Counted from the stretch's first letter, positions 1 through 8,920 are shown. The stretch is 32,317 bases of DNA from Phocaeicola coprocola DSM 17136 (GCF_000154845.1 NZ_DS981453.1:1-32317), one strand, 5' to 3'. Notes: generated by a model not told the origin, from the sequence alone. A program made the numbers and translations.

Positions 1-1451
1 ATAGGTCGTAAAATTCGCCAGCCTAGCGGCTCTGCAGTAATAAATGAGTCTTGAAAGTTGTCATACTGCATGTCTGGTTATCCCGACACGCAAATAAATC
101 GTCAGCATATAAGCATGTGTATGAATGACTTGCAAGAGGATATGGAATAGGCTATTCCGAGCCTCTTACATGCCGCTTTGGCCAAGTTGACAGCTGCGAG
201 CGATGCATTGAAGTGAAAATCCAACTTCCTGAAGTCGGTTGACTGGCAGTTGGTGATTCCTGCATGCTGCTTGCCATCTCTAAAGCAAAATTCCAGTTGG
301 AACCTGGTTCTGTAATAATCCAGCACCTCACGTCCATCCATGGAATCGTCTGTAGAGAAGTAAAGCTGCCACTTGTCTGTCCTCCCGTCCATCGGATACC
401 AGACGGCTAAGGAAACATACCTTTTGAGAGCTTTTGCATATACCCTCAATCCGTATAGCTTTCCTTTGTTCACCTCGTATTCCTTGCACCGGGTCAAATC
501 CAGATTGGCAAAGTCAATCCTGCCGTCAAACCACTTGGGATGACCACGTTTTCCTGTTTTCTGCTCCAATGTCGGATAGTACAGGATTACGTCATTCCGA
601 AAGCGGCTGATGACATGGAAATCGTTCTCACACATAGGTGTTATGAATGTTTCCTTGGAAAAGAATGCGTCTGCAACCACCGTTCTGGACAGGCTCTGTA
701 GCTTGTCTTTTCTACTGATAAGATAGCTGCTGTACCAGTCAACGAGGCTCTTGTCCATATTATCCAAGGTCTTACAATCCGGCGTCTGAATGGAACCTAA
801 AGTCATGCATTCATGATTGTCGATGTCAATGACACCGATGCCCATGATTTCCAGTCCACGCTTGTATTCTCCTGCACAACCGGACCAGAAGTAACCTATC
901 CAAGGTGTCTTCTTGCCTGATTTGGGAATATAGGAAGGATCGATGGCGATGGCTTTTCTTTTGCCTGTGAGATGCTTGCTGATGATAGAGCCGTTGAACG
1001 CAAACCAGTCGAAAGTTTCATGCTCAAAAAGGTTACGATAAGTCTGTTCTGAGAAACAGCCATATCTGCCCAATTGGAGGAAGTTTATACGATCCGGGAT
1101 GGCCATGAATAATTTCATGGTGTCCATGAACGTTTTTTCAAAAGGTTTTTGTATATTCGCTACTGATTTGAGAGCCGACAGGCACTCGGATTGGTATTGC
1201 ATAAGGAGTGTTTCTTTAGTCATAATCAGAAGAGTTGAGAGACTTCTAATTTACTAAAAAACCAGCGAATTATGCAATACTTTTTCACCTTTATTATCAG
1301 CAGGTTAGCACATTTTTTTCAGCACATTTCTTCATGCTTAACCATTCGTTTTAGACAACATTTCAATGACCTCTTTAGTGTTTCCGAACCGACTTTTGCC
1401 GGTTTTATTGTTTAACTTTTAATTTTTCGGTAAAAATTTACCGAAGTATTG
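1..1451 (-). mobile_element. IS4-like element IS-A, copy 1 (cut by window edge)
   Basis: This is nearly the same element as 30331-31801. The right end at 1451 is set by loss of similarity between the two copies just after CCGAAGTATTG. The left end lies about two bases outside the window, since base 1 aligns to the third base of copy 2 (CAATAGTTCG). The terminal inverted repeats read CAATASTTCGKTAAAWATT. Bases 1-136 align to 156 bases of copy 2, so about 20 bases are lost in single-base steps, mostly in runs. That suggests a low-quality contig end. The right flank starts TGAAAGTGG; a target duplication cannot be tested because the left flank is missing. Confidence 0.85.
23..1223 (-). pseudogene. 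IS-A transposase (IS4-type DDE), 3' end corrupted
   Basis: This is a DDE transposase, identical in protein sequence to the 405-aa enzyme at 30358-31575 over about 365 residues. The catalytic triad is visible: Asp in AIAIDPSYIP, Asp in VVADAFF, and the IS4-type YREK signature in YRTRFQLEFCFRDGK (Y-x2-R-x3-E-x6-K). The last ~40 codons are scrambled by repeated one-base losses, so the open frame ends early at 102, whereas the normal stop aligns to 23-25. Against copy 2, I saw only one silent substitution (near 892) in the intact part. The loss is probably a sequencing or assembly artefact at the window edge rather than decay, but it could be real. Confidence 0.8.
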
Positions 1452-1589
1452 TGAAAGTGGATAATATATATACATAATGTATATGTGTGGAATGTATTTG
1501 GAGGTAGATTGAACATTATCGGCTTTGGCTGTAAACTTTATTGGTTGTCAGTCGTTTTTATTATATAGATTAACCTAAATACTACAATT

Positions 1590-2162
1590 ATGACACATGT
1601 AATGCCTCAATTAGCTTACGGGTTGGATGCACTTTCCCCGTACATGAGTAAAGAAACACTCGAATTTCATTATGGAAAACATCTGCAAACTTATGTAGAT
1701 AATCTGAACAAGCTGATTCCCGGAACTCCTTACGAAGATATGCCTTTGGAAGAAATCTTGAAAAAAGCCGAAGGTGGAATATTCAACAATGCTGCGCAAG
1801 CGTGGAACCATACTTTTTTCTTTCAGAGTTTAACTCCCGGACAATCTGATATGCCAGCCAAACTGGTTGAGGCTCTTACAGAAAGTTTCGGTTCGGTTGA
1901 CACGTTCAAGGAGCTGTTTACCAAGGCAGCTTTAGGATTGTTTGGCTCCGGTTGGGTATGGCTTGTAATGGATAAGGAACATAAACTTTCTATTGTTCAG
2001 GAGTCCAACGCAGGAAATCCTTTGACAGAAGGACTGACTCCTGTGATGGTAATAGATGTATGGGAACATGCCTATTACATTGATTACCGAAACCGTCGTG
2101 CCGCATATATTGAAGCTTTCTGGAAAGTTGTGGACTGGAATGTAGTAGCTGAACGTATTTAA
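1590..2162 (+). CDS. sodB: Superoxide dismutase, Fe/Mn family
   Basis: It converts superoxide to hydrogen peroxide and oxygen in the cytoplasm. The 190 residues match the family's usual length. The four metal ligands are present: His27 (LEFHYGKH), His74 (AWNHTFFF), Asp156 and His160 (DVWEHAYY). Gln70 occupies the second-sphere position typical of iron enzymes (E. coli SodB Gln69), although enzymes from Bacteroides fragilis are known to work with Fe or Mn. There is no signal peptide. The gene is monocistronic: it is followed by a strong terminator at 2192-2229 and preceded by 138 bases of sequence outside the upstream IS. The IS flank could affect its regulation, but I see no clear TAnnTTTG promoter in the remaining leader. 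Confidence 0.97.
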   Translation: MTHVMPQLAYGLDALSPYMSKETLEFHYGKHLQTYVDNLNKLIPGTPYEDMPLEEILKKAEGGIFNNAAQAWNHTFFFQSLTPGQSDMPAKLVEALTESFGSVDTFKELFTKAALGLFGSGWVWLVMDKEHKLSIVQESNAGNPLTEGLTPVMVIDVWEHAYYIDYRNRRAAYIEAFWKVVDWNVVAERI

Positions 2163-2191
2163 AAGTACAGAAGTTATTGTTTAGATGATAT

Positions 2192-2229
2192 ACACCTGTT
2201 TCCTTTTATCGGGAACAGGTGTTTTTTTA
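2192..2229 (+). terminator. Rho-independent terminator of sodB
   Basis: ACACCTGTTTCC (2192-2203) pairs with GGGAACAGGTGT (2211-2222) with a single G-T wobble and a 7-base loop, followed by a run of T. Confidence 0.9.
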
Positions 2230-2245
2230 TGTCAGTTATTTCTGA

Positions 2246-2277
2246 TTTGCACAAATTAAAAACTATCTGTACCTTTG
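2246..2277 (+). promoter_or_regulatory. Bacteroidota-type promoter of tatA-tatC
   Basis: The -33 element TTTG lies at 2246-2249 and the -7 element TACCTTTG at 2270-2277, with 20 bases between them. This fits the Bacteroides consensus TTTG-N19/20-TAnnTTTG. The predicted leader to tatA is about 40 nt. Confidence 0.75.
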
Positions 2278-2323
2278 TTTGGTTCGAAATACGTTTTAGT
2301 TTTATCAATCTAAATTTAAGCAT

Positions 2324-2530
2324 ATGAATACCACATTGTTATTTATGGGAATCGGTACCCAGGAACTGCTGTTTATAGCCTTGATTATACTTTTATTATT
2401 TGGGGGTAAAAAGATTCCTGAACTGATGAAGGGACTCGGAAAAGGCGTGAAAAATTTTAAAGACGGTATGAACGGGGTGGAAGAAAACTTGAAGGATTCT
2501 GCTGATAAACCAGAAAATAAGGAAAAATAA
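2324..2530 (+). CDS. tatA: Twin-arginine translocase subunit TatA/TatE
   Basis: This is the pore-forming subunit of the Tat system, which exports folded proteins across the inner membrane. The 68-residue protein has the family layout: a short periplasmic N-terminus, one membrane helix (about residues 13-27, [12 protein letters not shown]), the hinge FGGKKIPEL, an amphipathic helix ([14 protein letters not shown]), and a charged disordered tail ending KPENKEK. It lies four bases before tatC and shares its promoter. No separate tatB is seen, which is normal for Bacteroidales, where a single TatA-like protein is found with TatC. Confidence 0.95.
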   Translation: MNTTLLFMGIGTQELLFIALIILLLFGGKKIPELMKGLGKGVKNFKDGMNGVEENLKDSADKPENKEK

Positions 2531-2534
2531 GATC

Positions 2535-3347
2535 GTGAAGGAGAAGAATGAATCGGAACTGACCTTTTGGGATCATTTGGATGAACTGCGGGCAACTCTC
2601 ATGCGGATTGCATGTGTGGTTGTGGTGCTTATGTTGCTCTCTTTCTTTTTTAAAGATGAGCTTTTCCATATTATCCTTATGCCTAAAAATAGTGATTTTT
2701 ATATTTATCGTTTTTTTGAATGGATAGGAACATCCTTGCATATACCCGGACTTGAAGCAAATGACTTTCATGTTCGTCTGATTAATACGAAACTGTCCGG
2801 TCAGTTTTTGATGCATATGAATGTTTCATTTTATGCAGGGATTATTCTGGCTTCTCCTTATATTCTTTACCAGCTTTTCAGATTTGTTTCCCCCGCATTG
2901 TATGAGAATGAAAAACGCTATTCTACGAGAGTTATCATATGGGGATATGTGCTGTTCCTTTTGGGAGTATTATTCAGCTATTTTCTGATATTTCCTTTTA
3001 CTTTCCGTTTCCTTGCTCTTTATCAGGTCAGTCCTGAAGTCGAAAATACGATTATGCTAAGTTCCTATATTGATACGCTGACTATGCTAAGCTTGATGAT
3101 GGGGATTACTTTCGAAATACCGATACTGGCATGGTTGTTCGCAAAACTAGGTTTTCTTACCGCCGACTTTATGACTAAGTATAGGAAACATGCTTTAGTC
3201 ATTTCATTAGTCATAGCCGCTATCATTACTCCGACCTCTGATGTCGTAACTTTACTGATGGTTACTTTCCCGATGTTTGTATTGTATGAGGTCAGTATCT
3301 TTATCGTACGGCGTACTGGTAGAAAATGTAAATCGGAAATTATCTGA
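2535..3347 (+). CDS. tatC: Sec-independent protein translocase TatC
   Basis: This is the multi-spanning receptor of the twin-arginine translocase, which recognises the signal peptide and recruits TatA. The protein has 270 residues and starts with the conserved N-terminal motif LTFWDHLDELR. Six hydrophobic segments are visible (around residues 20-38, 93-115, 130-155, 180-200, 215-232 and 234-255), with conserved-looking FxFVSPALYENEKR and ITPTSD regions. The start is GTG at 2535, four bases after the tatA stop; the nearby ATG at 2549 is out of frame. The pair forms a two-gene operon ended by the hairpin at 3451-3491. Confidence 0.96.
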   Translation: MKEKNESELTFWDHLDELRATLMRIACVVVVLMLLSFFFKDELFHIILMPKNSDFYIYRFFEWIGTSLHIPGLEANDFHVRLINTKLSGQFLMHMNVSFYAGIILASPYILYQLFRFVSPALYENEKRYSTRVIIWGYVLFLLGVLFSYFLIFPFTFRFLALYQVSPEVENTIMLSSYIDTLTMLSLMMGITFEIPILAWLFAKLGFLTADFMTKYRKHALVISLVIAAIITPTSDVVTLLMVTFPMFVLYEVSIFIVRRTGRKCKSEII

Positions 3348-3450
3348 TAGATAGTGCTTTATGAGGACTTGGCCTGATAGCCTTCCTGACATGCGGAAAG
3401 CTCAATAAAATTTGTACGAATTTTAAAAAAACATCGAGAAGAATTACTTG

Positions 3451-3491
3451 AAAGATGCTGATATTTTAGAAAAAACATCAGCATCTTTTTT
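3451..3491 (+). terminator. Terminator of tatA-tatC
   Basis: AAAGATGCTGAT (3451-3462) pairs with ATCAGCATCTTT (3477-3488), followed by a T run. It may also act weakly on the opposite strand for the convergent lipoprotein gene, although the T tract is short there. The rest of 3348-3555 shows nothing recognisable. Confidence 0.85.
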
Positions 3492-3581
3492 GTTTCTGCT
3501 TTTCACGTCCCTCACATTTCTTATTGAAATACTTTTTTGAGCGTGTTGGCCAGAGTTGTATTTCCTTTGCCAAATTCGAAC

Positions 3582-4415
3582 TTATTCTTGTTTAGCTTCT
3601 CCTTCTTCTATTTTTCGGGTAACAAACTGGATCTTTAAGTTTGCTTCTTTCTGTTCCTTACGTATTTCTTCCATTCCTGCAAGAATTCGTGCCAGATTGC
3701 TTACCTCTGTGATTGCTTTTATGTCATTGGCATACATCGTCGTTTTGTAGTTACGGTCGCCTATGAATTCCAGTTTGAGACTTTTCTTATCCTTATTGGC
3801 TGCGATGTAAGCTGCTACACCTCCGTCATTGCCTACTTTATAATCAGCCTTTTCTATGGCACGCCCTAAGTCTGTTGTTTCGTAGCTGTCTGTCGAAGCT
3901 GGAGTTTCGGCAAATGTATCATCGTTTGCACTTACTTTCACTGCAGTGTGGTGTATGTTGCCTCCTGCACAGTAAATAGATGTAAGCGACATTTCGCCCA
4001 GTTCGTTTACCTGTGCACGCAAGAAAGAGCGTCCGATGTTTTTTTCTACTACCTGCGACGGGTAGAAATAGTTTCCGATTTCCTGATAGGCAGTATCTTT
4101 CTCTAAAACGAAATTTCCCTTTATCGAGTCAAGCTCAGCTTGCTTGACGGTCATCATACTGTCCAGATAAGCCAGCGTCTTATGCTGTTCCTGCAAATCT
4201 ATCTGTTGCATCAAATGGATTCCTGCCTTACGTACATCTACTGCCTTAGGATAATAGGTACGTATGCTGTCTATTTGTAGCCGGGCGAGGTTATAGTCGC
4301 CTGCTGCGAAAGCTAGTTCCGCGCGTTGGAAAAGTTTTCCGGCATTTTTACTGTCGCTATTGCATCCGGATAGTAGGAATGCTAAAGTTGCAGCTGCTAA
4401 GATTATCTTTTTCAT
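3582..4415 (-). CDS. Lipoprotein with a TPR-like N-terminus and coiled coil, function unknown
   Basis: The start is taken at MKKIILAAATLAFLLSGC (ATG at 4415), because the signal peptide with lipobox LSGC begins there. The open frame's extra nine upstream codons lie across the predicted -7 box (4440-4447) and so would not be transcribed. The mature protein begins at Cys18 and should be anchored to a membrane. Residues about 25-60 look like one TPR-type helical hairpin (LAFAAGDYNLARLQIDSIR). The middle is a beta-rich domain of unknown type. The last ~35 residues are charged and helical, probably coiled coil. It faces the cca gene divergently. I do not recognise a named family. Confidence 0.8.
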   Translation of the reverse strand: MKKIILAAATLAFLLSGCNSDSKNAGKLFQRAELAFAAGDYNLARLQIDSIRTYYPKAVDVRKAGIHLMQQIDLQEQHKTLAYLDSMMTVKQAELDSIKGNFVLEKDTAYQEIGNYFYPSQVVEKNIGRSFLRAQVNELGEMSLTSIYCAGGNIHHTAVKVSANDDTFAETPASTDSYETTDLGRAIEKADYKVGNDGGVAAYIAANKDKKSLKLEFIGDRNYKTTMYANDIKAITEVSNLARILAGMEEIRKEQKEANLKIQFVTRKIEEGEAKQE

Positions 4416-4439
4416 ATAATTAAGCGATTTATTGTGGAA

Positions 4440-4447
4440 CAAAAATA
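4440..4447 (-). promoter_or_regulatory. -7 element for the minus-strand lipoprotein
   Basis: On the minus strand the sequence reads TATTTTTG, a perfect TAnnTTTG, about 25 bases before the chosen ATG. No clear -33 TTTG is seen. Confidence 0.55.
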
Positions 4448-4489
4448 CAATTAAATCGCTTATTCTCTACGAGGCTTTTCATTTTTTTG

Positions 4490-4497
4490 TAATTTTG
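4490..4497 (+). promoter_or_regulatory. -7 element for cca
   Basis: TAATTTTG matches TAnnTTTG, 21 bases before the ATG at 4519. The -33 element is not clear. Together with 4440-4447 it makes a compact divergent promoter region. Confidence 0.55.
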
Positions 4498-4518
4498 CAC
4501 GCTAATTTTGTAATAGAC

Positions 4519-5937
4519 ATGGAATTGAAAGAACACTTTACAGGCAAAATATTCAATTTGATATCTGATACTGCTGATGAGTTAGGATTGGAATGCTATG
4601 TCGTGGGAGGTTATGTCCGCGATATTTTCCTGAACCGTCCTTCGAAAGATATTGATGTGGTAGTAGTAGGCAGCGGAATCGAAATAGCCGAAGCGTTCGG
4701 AAGAAAATTAGGACGTGGCGCTCATGTTTCTGTATTCAAGAATTTTGGTACGGCACAGGTGAAATATCATGACCTGGAAGTCGAATTTGTTGGAGCCAGA
4801 AAAGAATCGTATAGTCACGACAGCCGTAAGCCGGTAGTAGAAAACGGAACGTTGGAAGATGATCAGAACCGCCGAGACTTTACCATCAATGCGCTGGCTG
4901 TATGCCTAAACAAATCACGCTATGGAGAATTGGTCGATCCCTTTGGGGGACTGGACGACTTGAAAGAGCGTACCATACGTACTCCGCTTGATCCGGACAT
5001 AACGTTCAGTGATGATCCTTTACGTATGATGCGCTGCATCCGTTTTGCTACTCAGCTGAATTTTTTCATTGAGGACGAAACGTTTGATGCGTTGGAACGT
5101 AACCGGGAACGTATTAAGATTATTTCTCGGGAGCGGATAGCTGATGAATTAAATAAGATCTTGCTTTCTCCTGTTCCTTCTAAAGGCTTTGTAGACTTAG
5201 ACCGTTGCGGATTGTTGGAACTGATTTTCCCGGAATTTGTGGCCTTGCAAGGTGTAGAGGTAAAAAACGGAAGAGGGCATAAGGATAATTTCTATCATAC
5301 ATTGGAGGTGGTAGACAATATAGCAAAGGTTACTGATAATTTGTGGTTGCGTTGGGCTACTTTGCTTCACGATATAGGAAAACCTCGTACCAAACGTTGG
5401 GATTCCCGTATCGGATGGACATTCCATAATCATAATTTCGTCGGAGAGAAGATGATTCCTGATATATTCAGAAAGATGAAGCTGCCGATGAACGAAAAGA
5501 TGAAATATGTTCAAAAGCTTGTAGGCTTACATATGCGCCCTATCGTAATTGCTGATGAGGAAGTGACTGATTCTGCCGTAAGACGCTTGCTTTTCGAAGC
5601 CGGTGACGATATTGATGACTTGATGCTGCTGTGCGAAGCAGATATTACATCGAAGAATGAAGTCCGTAAGCAACGCTTCCTTGATAACTTCAAGCTGGTT
5701 CGTCAGAAACTGAAAGATCTGGAGGAAAAAGACCGTATCCGAAATTTCCAGCCTCCTGTAGATGGTGCTGAAATTATGAAAGTTTTCAATTTGCAGCCCT
5801 GCCGCGAAATCGGTAGTTTGAAAAGTTCTATAAAGGATGCTATCCTGGATGGAGTGATTCCAAATGAACATGATGCTGCTTTTGAATATATGCTGAAGAA
5901 GGCAAAACAGATGGGACTGGAGCCTGTCAATTTATAA
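4519..5937 (+). CDS. cca: tRNA nucleotidyltransferase / poly(A) polymerase family protein with HD domain
   Basis: This enzyme family adds CCA (or A residues) to RNA 3' ends. The start is set at MELKEHFTGK (ATG 4519), downstream of a -7 box; the open frame reaches back to 4432 but those 29 codons would lie in the promoter. The protein has 472 residues. The nucleotidyltransferase head shows GGYVRD (30-35) and the metal-binding Asp44/Asp46 (KDIDVVVV), followed by RRDFTINAL (118-126). An HD phosphohydrolase domain follows (LLHDIGKPRT, His284-Asp285) with later HMRP and DD motifs. HD-bearing CCA enzymes often also have phosphatase activity. CCA addition versus poly(A) polymerase cannot be settled by eye; with one copy in view, CCA addition is the likelier role. 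Confidence 0.9.
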   Translation: MELKEHFTGKIFNLISDTADELGLECYVVGGYVRDIFLNRPSKDIDVVVVGSGIEIAEAFGRKLGRGAHVSVFKNFGTAQVKYHDLEVEFVGARKESYSHDSRKPVVENGTLEDDQNRRDFTINALAVCLNKSRYGELVDPFGGLDDLKERTIRTPLDPDITFSDDPLRMMRCIRFATQLNFFIEDETFDALERNRERIKIISRERIADELNKILLSPVPSKGFVDLDRCGLLELIFPEFVALQGVEVKNGRGHKDNFYHTLEVVDNIAKVTDNLWLRWATLLHDIGKPRTKRWDSRIGWTFHNHNFVGEKMIPDIFRKMKLPMNEKMKYVQKLVGLHMRPIVIADEEVTDSAVRRLLFEAGDDIDDLMLLCEADITSKNEVRKQRFLDNFKLVRQKLKDLEEKDRIRNFQPPVDGAEIMKVFNLQPCREIGSLKSSIKDAILDGVIPNEHDAAFEYMLKKAKQMGLEPVNL

Positions 5938-5945
5938 CTTGTTAT

Positions 5946-5978
5946 GCTCCCTGCTTTTACTCTTTTAACGCAGGGAGC
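5946..5978 (+). terminator. Inverted repeat after cca, possible terminator
   Basis: GCTCCCTGC (5946-5954) and GCAGGGAGC (5970-5978) pair perfectly around a T-rich 15-base loop. There is no T run after it, so it may be a processing or stability hairpin rather than an intrinsic terminator. Confidence 0.5.
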
Positions 5979-6156
5979 GTAGCCGGTAAAAAGGAAAAAA
6001 TATTCTTCTCTAAAGGCAATAAGAAATTAATTTAATTATCCAAATAGAAAAGTTGGTATAAATAATAGTTTGCCATTTATATGTCCTGTAGGTGCTTCTG
6101 GGTTATTTTTCTTTCTTAAAAGTTGTCCAATTTAGAAAATTATCAAGATTCTGATT

Positions 6157-6186
6157 TTTGTTTATTTCTTTAAAGCCATATCTTTG
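6157..6186 (+). promoter_or_regulatory. Promoter of the riboswitch-nrdD transcript
   Basis: TTTG (6157-6160) and TATCTTTG (6179-6186) are spaced by 18 bases, which fits the Bacteroidota consensus. Transcription would start near 6193, just before the riboswitch. Apart from this and the hairpin, 5979-6156 shows nothing recognisable. Confidence 0.7.
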
Positions 6187-6199
6187 TATGGCTTTTTGC

Positions 6200-6361
6200 T
6201 AGGTAACAAAAGTGTTTCAAAAGGGAATGCCGTGAAAATCGGCAACAGTACCCGCTGCTGTGATTCTTAATGAACCGAAGGCAATGCATAAGCAAACCAC
6301 TATTGTTTTTTTACAATGGGAAGGTGGCTGTCGGGGAGAGATCAGTCAGAAGACCTGCCGC
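6200..6361 (+). promoter_or_regulatory. Cobalamin (B12) riboswitch
   Basis: The conserved core elements occur in the family's order: AAAAGGGAAT (near 6230-6239), CCGTGAAAATCGGCAACAG, ACCCGCTGCTGTGA (near 6250-6263), GGGAAGGTGGC (near 6318-6328), and the B12 box CAGTCAGAAGACCTGCC (6343-6359). It lies between the promoter and the nrdD start at 6409. In this RNA class, adenosylcobalamin binding represses the downstream gene. The likely logic is that nrdD, which needs no B12, is turned down when B12 is present and a B12-dependent ribonucleotide reductase can take over. The exact 5' edge is approximate. Confidence 0.93.
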
Positions 6362-6408
6362 AAAGAGCAAAGCCAACTTTTATATTAACTTATTCGTTAC
6401 AAGCCAGT

Positions 6409-8796
6409 ATGAATTTAACTGAAATCTGTATTATCAAGCGTGACGGGAAGCGGGAAAACTTTTCGCCTTCAAAGATTACAAATGCTATCAGTAAAGCGTT
6501 CAACGCAACGGGGATTGCTCATCAGGAAGAACTGATTGACGAGATTACACAGCGTGTTATCAATCATTTTGAGAATCCTACTATCGGAGTCGAAGAAATT
6601 CAGGACCTCGTAGAAACGGAATTGATGAAGGTACAGCCTGAAGTGGCTAAAAAATATATCATTTATCGCCAGTGGAGAAATACGGAACGCGATCGGAAAA
6701 CTCAGATAAAGCATATCATGGATGGTATTGTTGCCATAGATAAAAATGATGTGAATCTGAGTAACGCCAATATGTCGAGCCATACTCCGGCCGGACAGAT
6801 GATGACCTTTGCTTCGGAAATAACAAAGGATTATACCTATAAATATTTGTTGCCGAAACAATATGCTGAGGCACATCAGTTGGGAGATATACATATTCAT
6901 GATCTGGACTATTATCCTACCAAGACTACGACGTGTATTCAGTACGATCTTGACGATCTGTTTGAACGCGGTTTTCATACTAAGAACGGAAGTATCCGTA
7001 CACCTCAGTCTATTCAAAGCTACGCAACACTAGCTACAATTATATTCCAGACCAACCAGAATGAGCAGCACGGAGGACAGGCTATTCCGGCTTTCGATTT
7101 CTTCATGGCAAAAGGCGTATTGAAAAGTTTCCAGAAAGTCGTTGTTTCTTCTATTTCTTTTTATTTCGATATGAAAGGCATGGAAGTAGATGAGGCGAAG
7201 TTGCAGGCGTTGGTAAAACAGCATGTTGCTTCAATAGCTCCTTCTGAAGATGAAAAAAAGATTCTTCTTGCAGCATTTGCTGACCAGCAGATCAATCTTA
7301 CTGCCGATGAACTGGAACATATTTTGAAAAAGGCTTATAGTCAGGTACGTAAAGATACTCATCAGGCAATGGAAGGGTTTATTCATAACCTGAATACGAT
7401 GCATTCACGCGGAGGAAATCAGGTTGTGTTCAGTTCTATCAATTATGGAACAGATACTTCTGCCGAAGGACGAATGGTGATAGAAGAACTGCTGAAAGCT
7501 ACTATTGAAGGTTTGGGTACGCGGGGAGAAGTACCTGTATTCCCCATTCAGATATTCAAGATAAAGGATGGTGTGTCTTATTCGGAAGCCGACTACAAAC
7601 GGGCAATGGAAGACTTTGATGCGGCAATGGAAGGTAAGGTAGAGTTTGAAGCTCCTAATTTCGATTTGTTCCTGAAAGCTTGCCGTACTACGGCAAAAGC
7701 TTTATTCCCGAATTTTATGTTCCTTGATACTCCTTTCAACCAGCATGAAAAATGGGATGCCAGCGATCCAAAACGTTATCGCTATGAACTGGCAACAATG
7801 GGATGCCGTACGCGTGTCTTCGAAAACTTGAATGGAGAAAAGACTTCCTTGGGACGTGGTAACCTTTCGTTTACTACGATGAATCTTCCCCGACTGGCTA
7901 TCGAAGCCCGCATCAAAGCAGAAAGCATGTCAGATTGCCAGAGTCAGGATGCAATAGAACGTCTGGCAAAAGAAATATTTATCAGTTCTGTGCATGATAT
8001 GGCAGTCTTTATTGCAGAACAGCTGTATACTCGCTATCAATATCAGCGTACGGCACTGGCACGTCAGTTCCCTTTCATGATGAGTAACAATGTATGGAAG
8101 GGAGGAGGTAACCTGAATCCGAACGATGAAGTAGGTGATGTACTGAATCAGGGTACATTAGGTATCGGGTTTATAGGTGGCCACAATGCAATGGTTGCTT
8201 TATATGGTCAAGGACATGGTCATTGTCAGAAAGCCTGGGATACGCTTTACGAAGCAGTAGAAGAGATGAATCACGTTGCAGATGAATTTAAGCAGAAGTG
8301 TCATTTAAATTATTCTGTACTGGCAACCCCGGCAGAAGGACTTTCGGGACGTTTTACACGCATGGACCGTCGTAAATATGGAGTAATACCAGGAGTGACC
8401 GACCGTGATTACTATGTAAACTCTTTCCATGTAGACGTAAAAGAACCTATCACTATAGTAGAAAAAATAAAATGTGAAGCTCCTTTTCATGCTCTGACCC
8501 GTGGAGGCCATATTACTTATGTGGAGCTTGACGGAGAAGCACAGAAAAACGTCAAGGCAATTGCCAAGATTGTAAAAGTGATGCATGATGAAGGCATTGG
8601 TTATGGTTCTATCAATCACCCTGTTGATACATGTCATAATTGTGGCTATAAAGGAGTGATTTATGATAAATGTCCTATCTGTAACAGTGAGAATATTCTC
8701 CGGATGCGTCGTATAACCGGATATTTGACTGGTGATTTGAACAGTTGGAATTCTGCGAAACGTGCAGAGGAGCGTGACAGAGTAAAACACTGTTGA
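6409..8796 (+). CDS. nrdD: Anaerobic (class III) ribonucleoside-triphosphate reductase
   Basis: This oxygen-sensitive glycyl-radical enzyme makes deoxyribonucleotides from ribonucleoside triphosphates. The start is set at MNLTEICIIKRDGK (ATG 6409). An upstream in-frame ATG at 6316 lies inside the riboswitch and would add 31 spurious residues. The protein has 795 residues: an N-terminal ATP-cone (about 5-95), the barrel, and a C-terminal zinc site of four cysteines (Cys742, 745, 755, 758). The radical loop is RRITGYL with Gly771. The activase nrdG follows 124 bases downstream, across a terminator-like hairpin. Expression is probably controlled by the B12 riboswitch. Confidence 0.97.
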   Translation: MNLTEICIIKRDGKRENFSPSKITNAISKAFNATGIAHQEELIDEITQRVINHFENPTIGVEEIQDLVETELMKVQPEVAKKYIIYRQWRNTERDRKTQIKHIMDGIVAIDKNDVNLSNANMSSHTPAGQMMTFASEITKDYTYKYLLPKQYAEAHQLGDIHIHDLDYYPTKTTTCIQYDLDDLFERGFHTKNGSIRTPQSIQSYATLATIIFQTNQNEQHGGQAIPAFDFFMAKGVLKSFQKVVVSSISFYFDMKGMEVDEAKLQALVKQHVASIAPSEDEKKILLAAFADQQINLTADELEHILKKAYSQVRKDTHQAMEGFIHNLNTMHSRGGNQVVFSSINYGTDTSAEGRMVIEELLKATIEGLGTRGEVPVFPIQIFKIKDGVSYSEADYKRAMEDFDAAMEGKVEFEAPNFDLFLKACRTTAKALFPNFMFLDTPFNQHEKWDASDPKRYRYELATMGCRTRVFENLNGEKTSLGRGNLSFTTMNLPRLAIEARIKAESMSDCQSQDAIERLAKEIFISSVHDMAVFIAEQLYTRYQYQRTALARQFPFMMSNNVWKGGGNLNPNDEVGDVLNQGTLGIGFIGGHNAMVALYGQGHGHCQKAWDTLYEAVEEMNHVADEFKQKCHLNYSVLATPAEGLSGRFTRMDRRKYGVIPGVTDRDYYVNSFHVDVKEPITIVEKIKCEAPFHALTRGGHITYVELDGEAQKNVKAIAKIVKVMHDEGIGYGSINHPVDTCHNCGYKGVIYDKCPICNSENILRMRRITGYLTGDLNSWNSAKRAEERDRVKHC

Positions 8797-8819
8797 TTAA
8801 TTCGTTTGTTATTAAGGAT

Positions 8820-8888
8820 AGAAGGCTTTTTAGATGCGGATTATCTGCCTGTAAGCAGGTTGTAGGTATATAAAAAGCCTTCTTTTTA
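8820..8888 (+). terminator. Branched terminator-like structure between nrdD and nrdG
   Basis: The outer stem AGAAGGCTTTTTA (8820-8832) pairs with TAAAAAGCCTTCT (8871-8883) and is followed by a T-rich tail. An inner hairpin (CTGCCTG...CAGG, about 8845-8860) sits in the loop. It would reduce read-through from nrdD into nrdG. Confidence 0.75.
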
Positions 8889-8920
8889 TTTCACTGGCAA
8901 TTGGGAATAACTTATTCTTT

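Noticed and set aside
6316..6408. N-terminal extension of nrdD from ATG 6316
   Set aside because: These codons are the cobalamin riboswitch core and B12 box; NrdD proteins begin near the ATP-cone, as from 6409.
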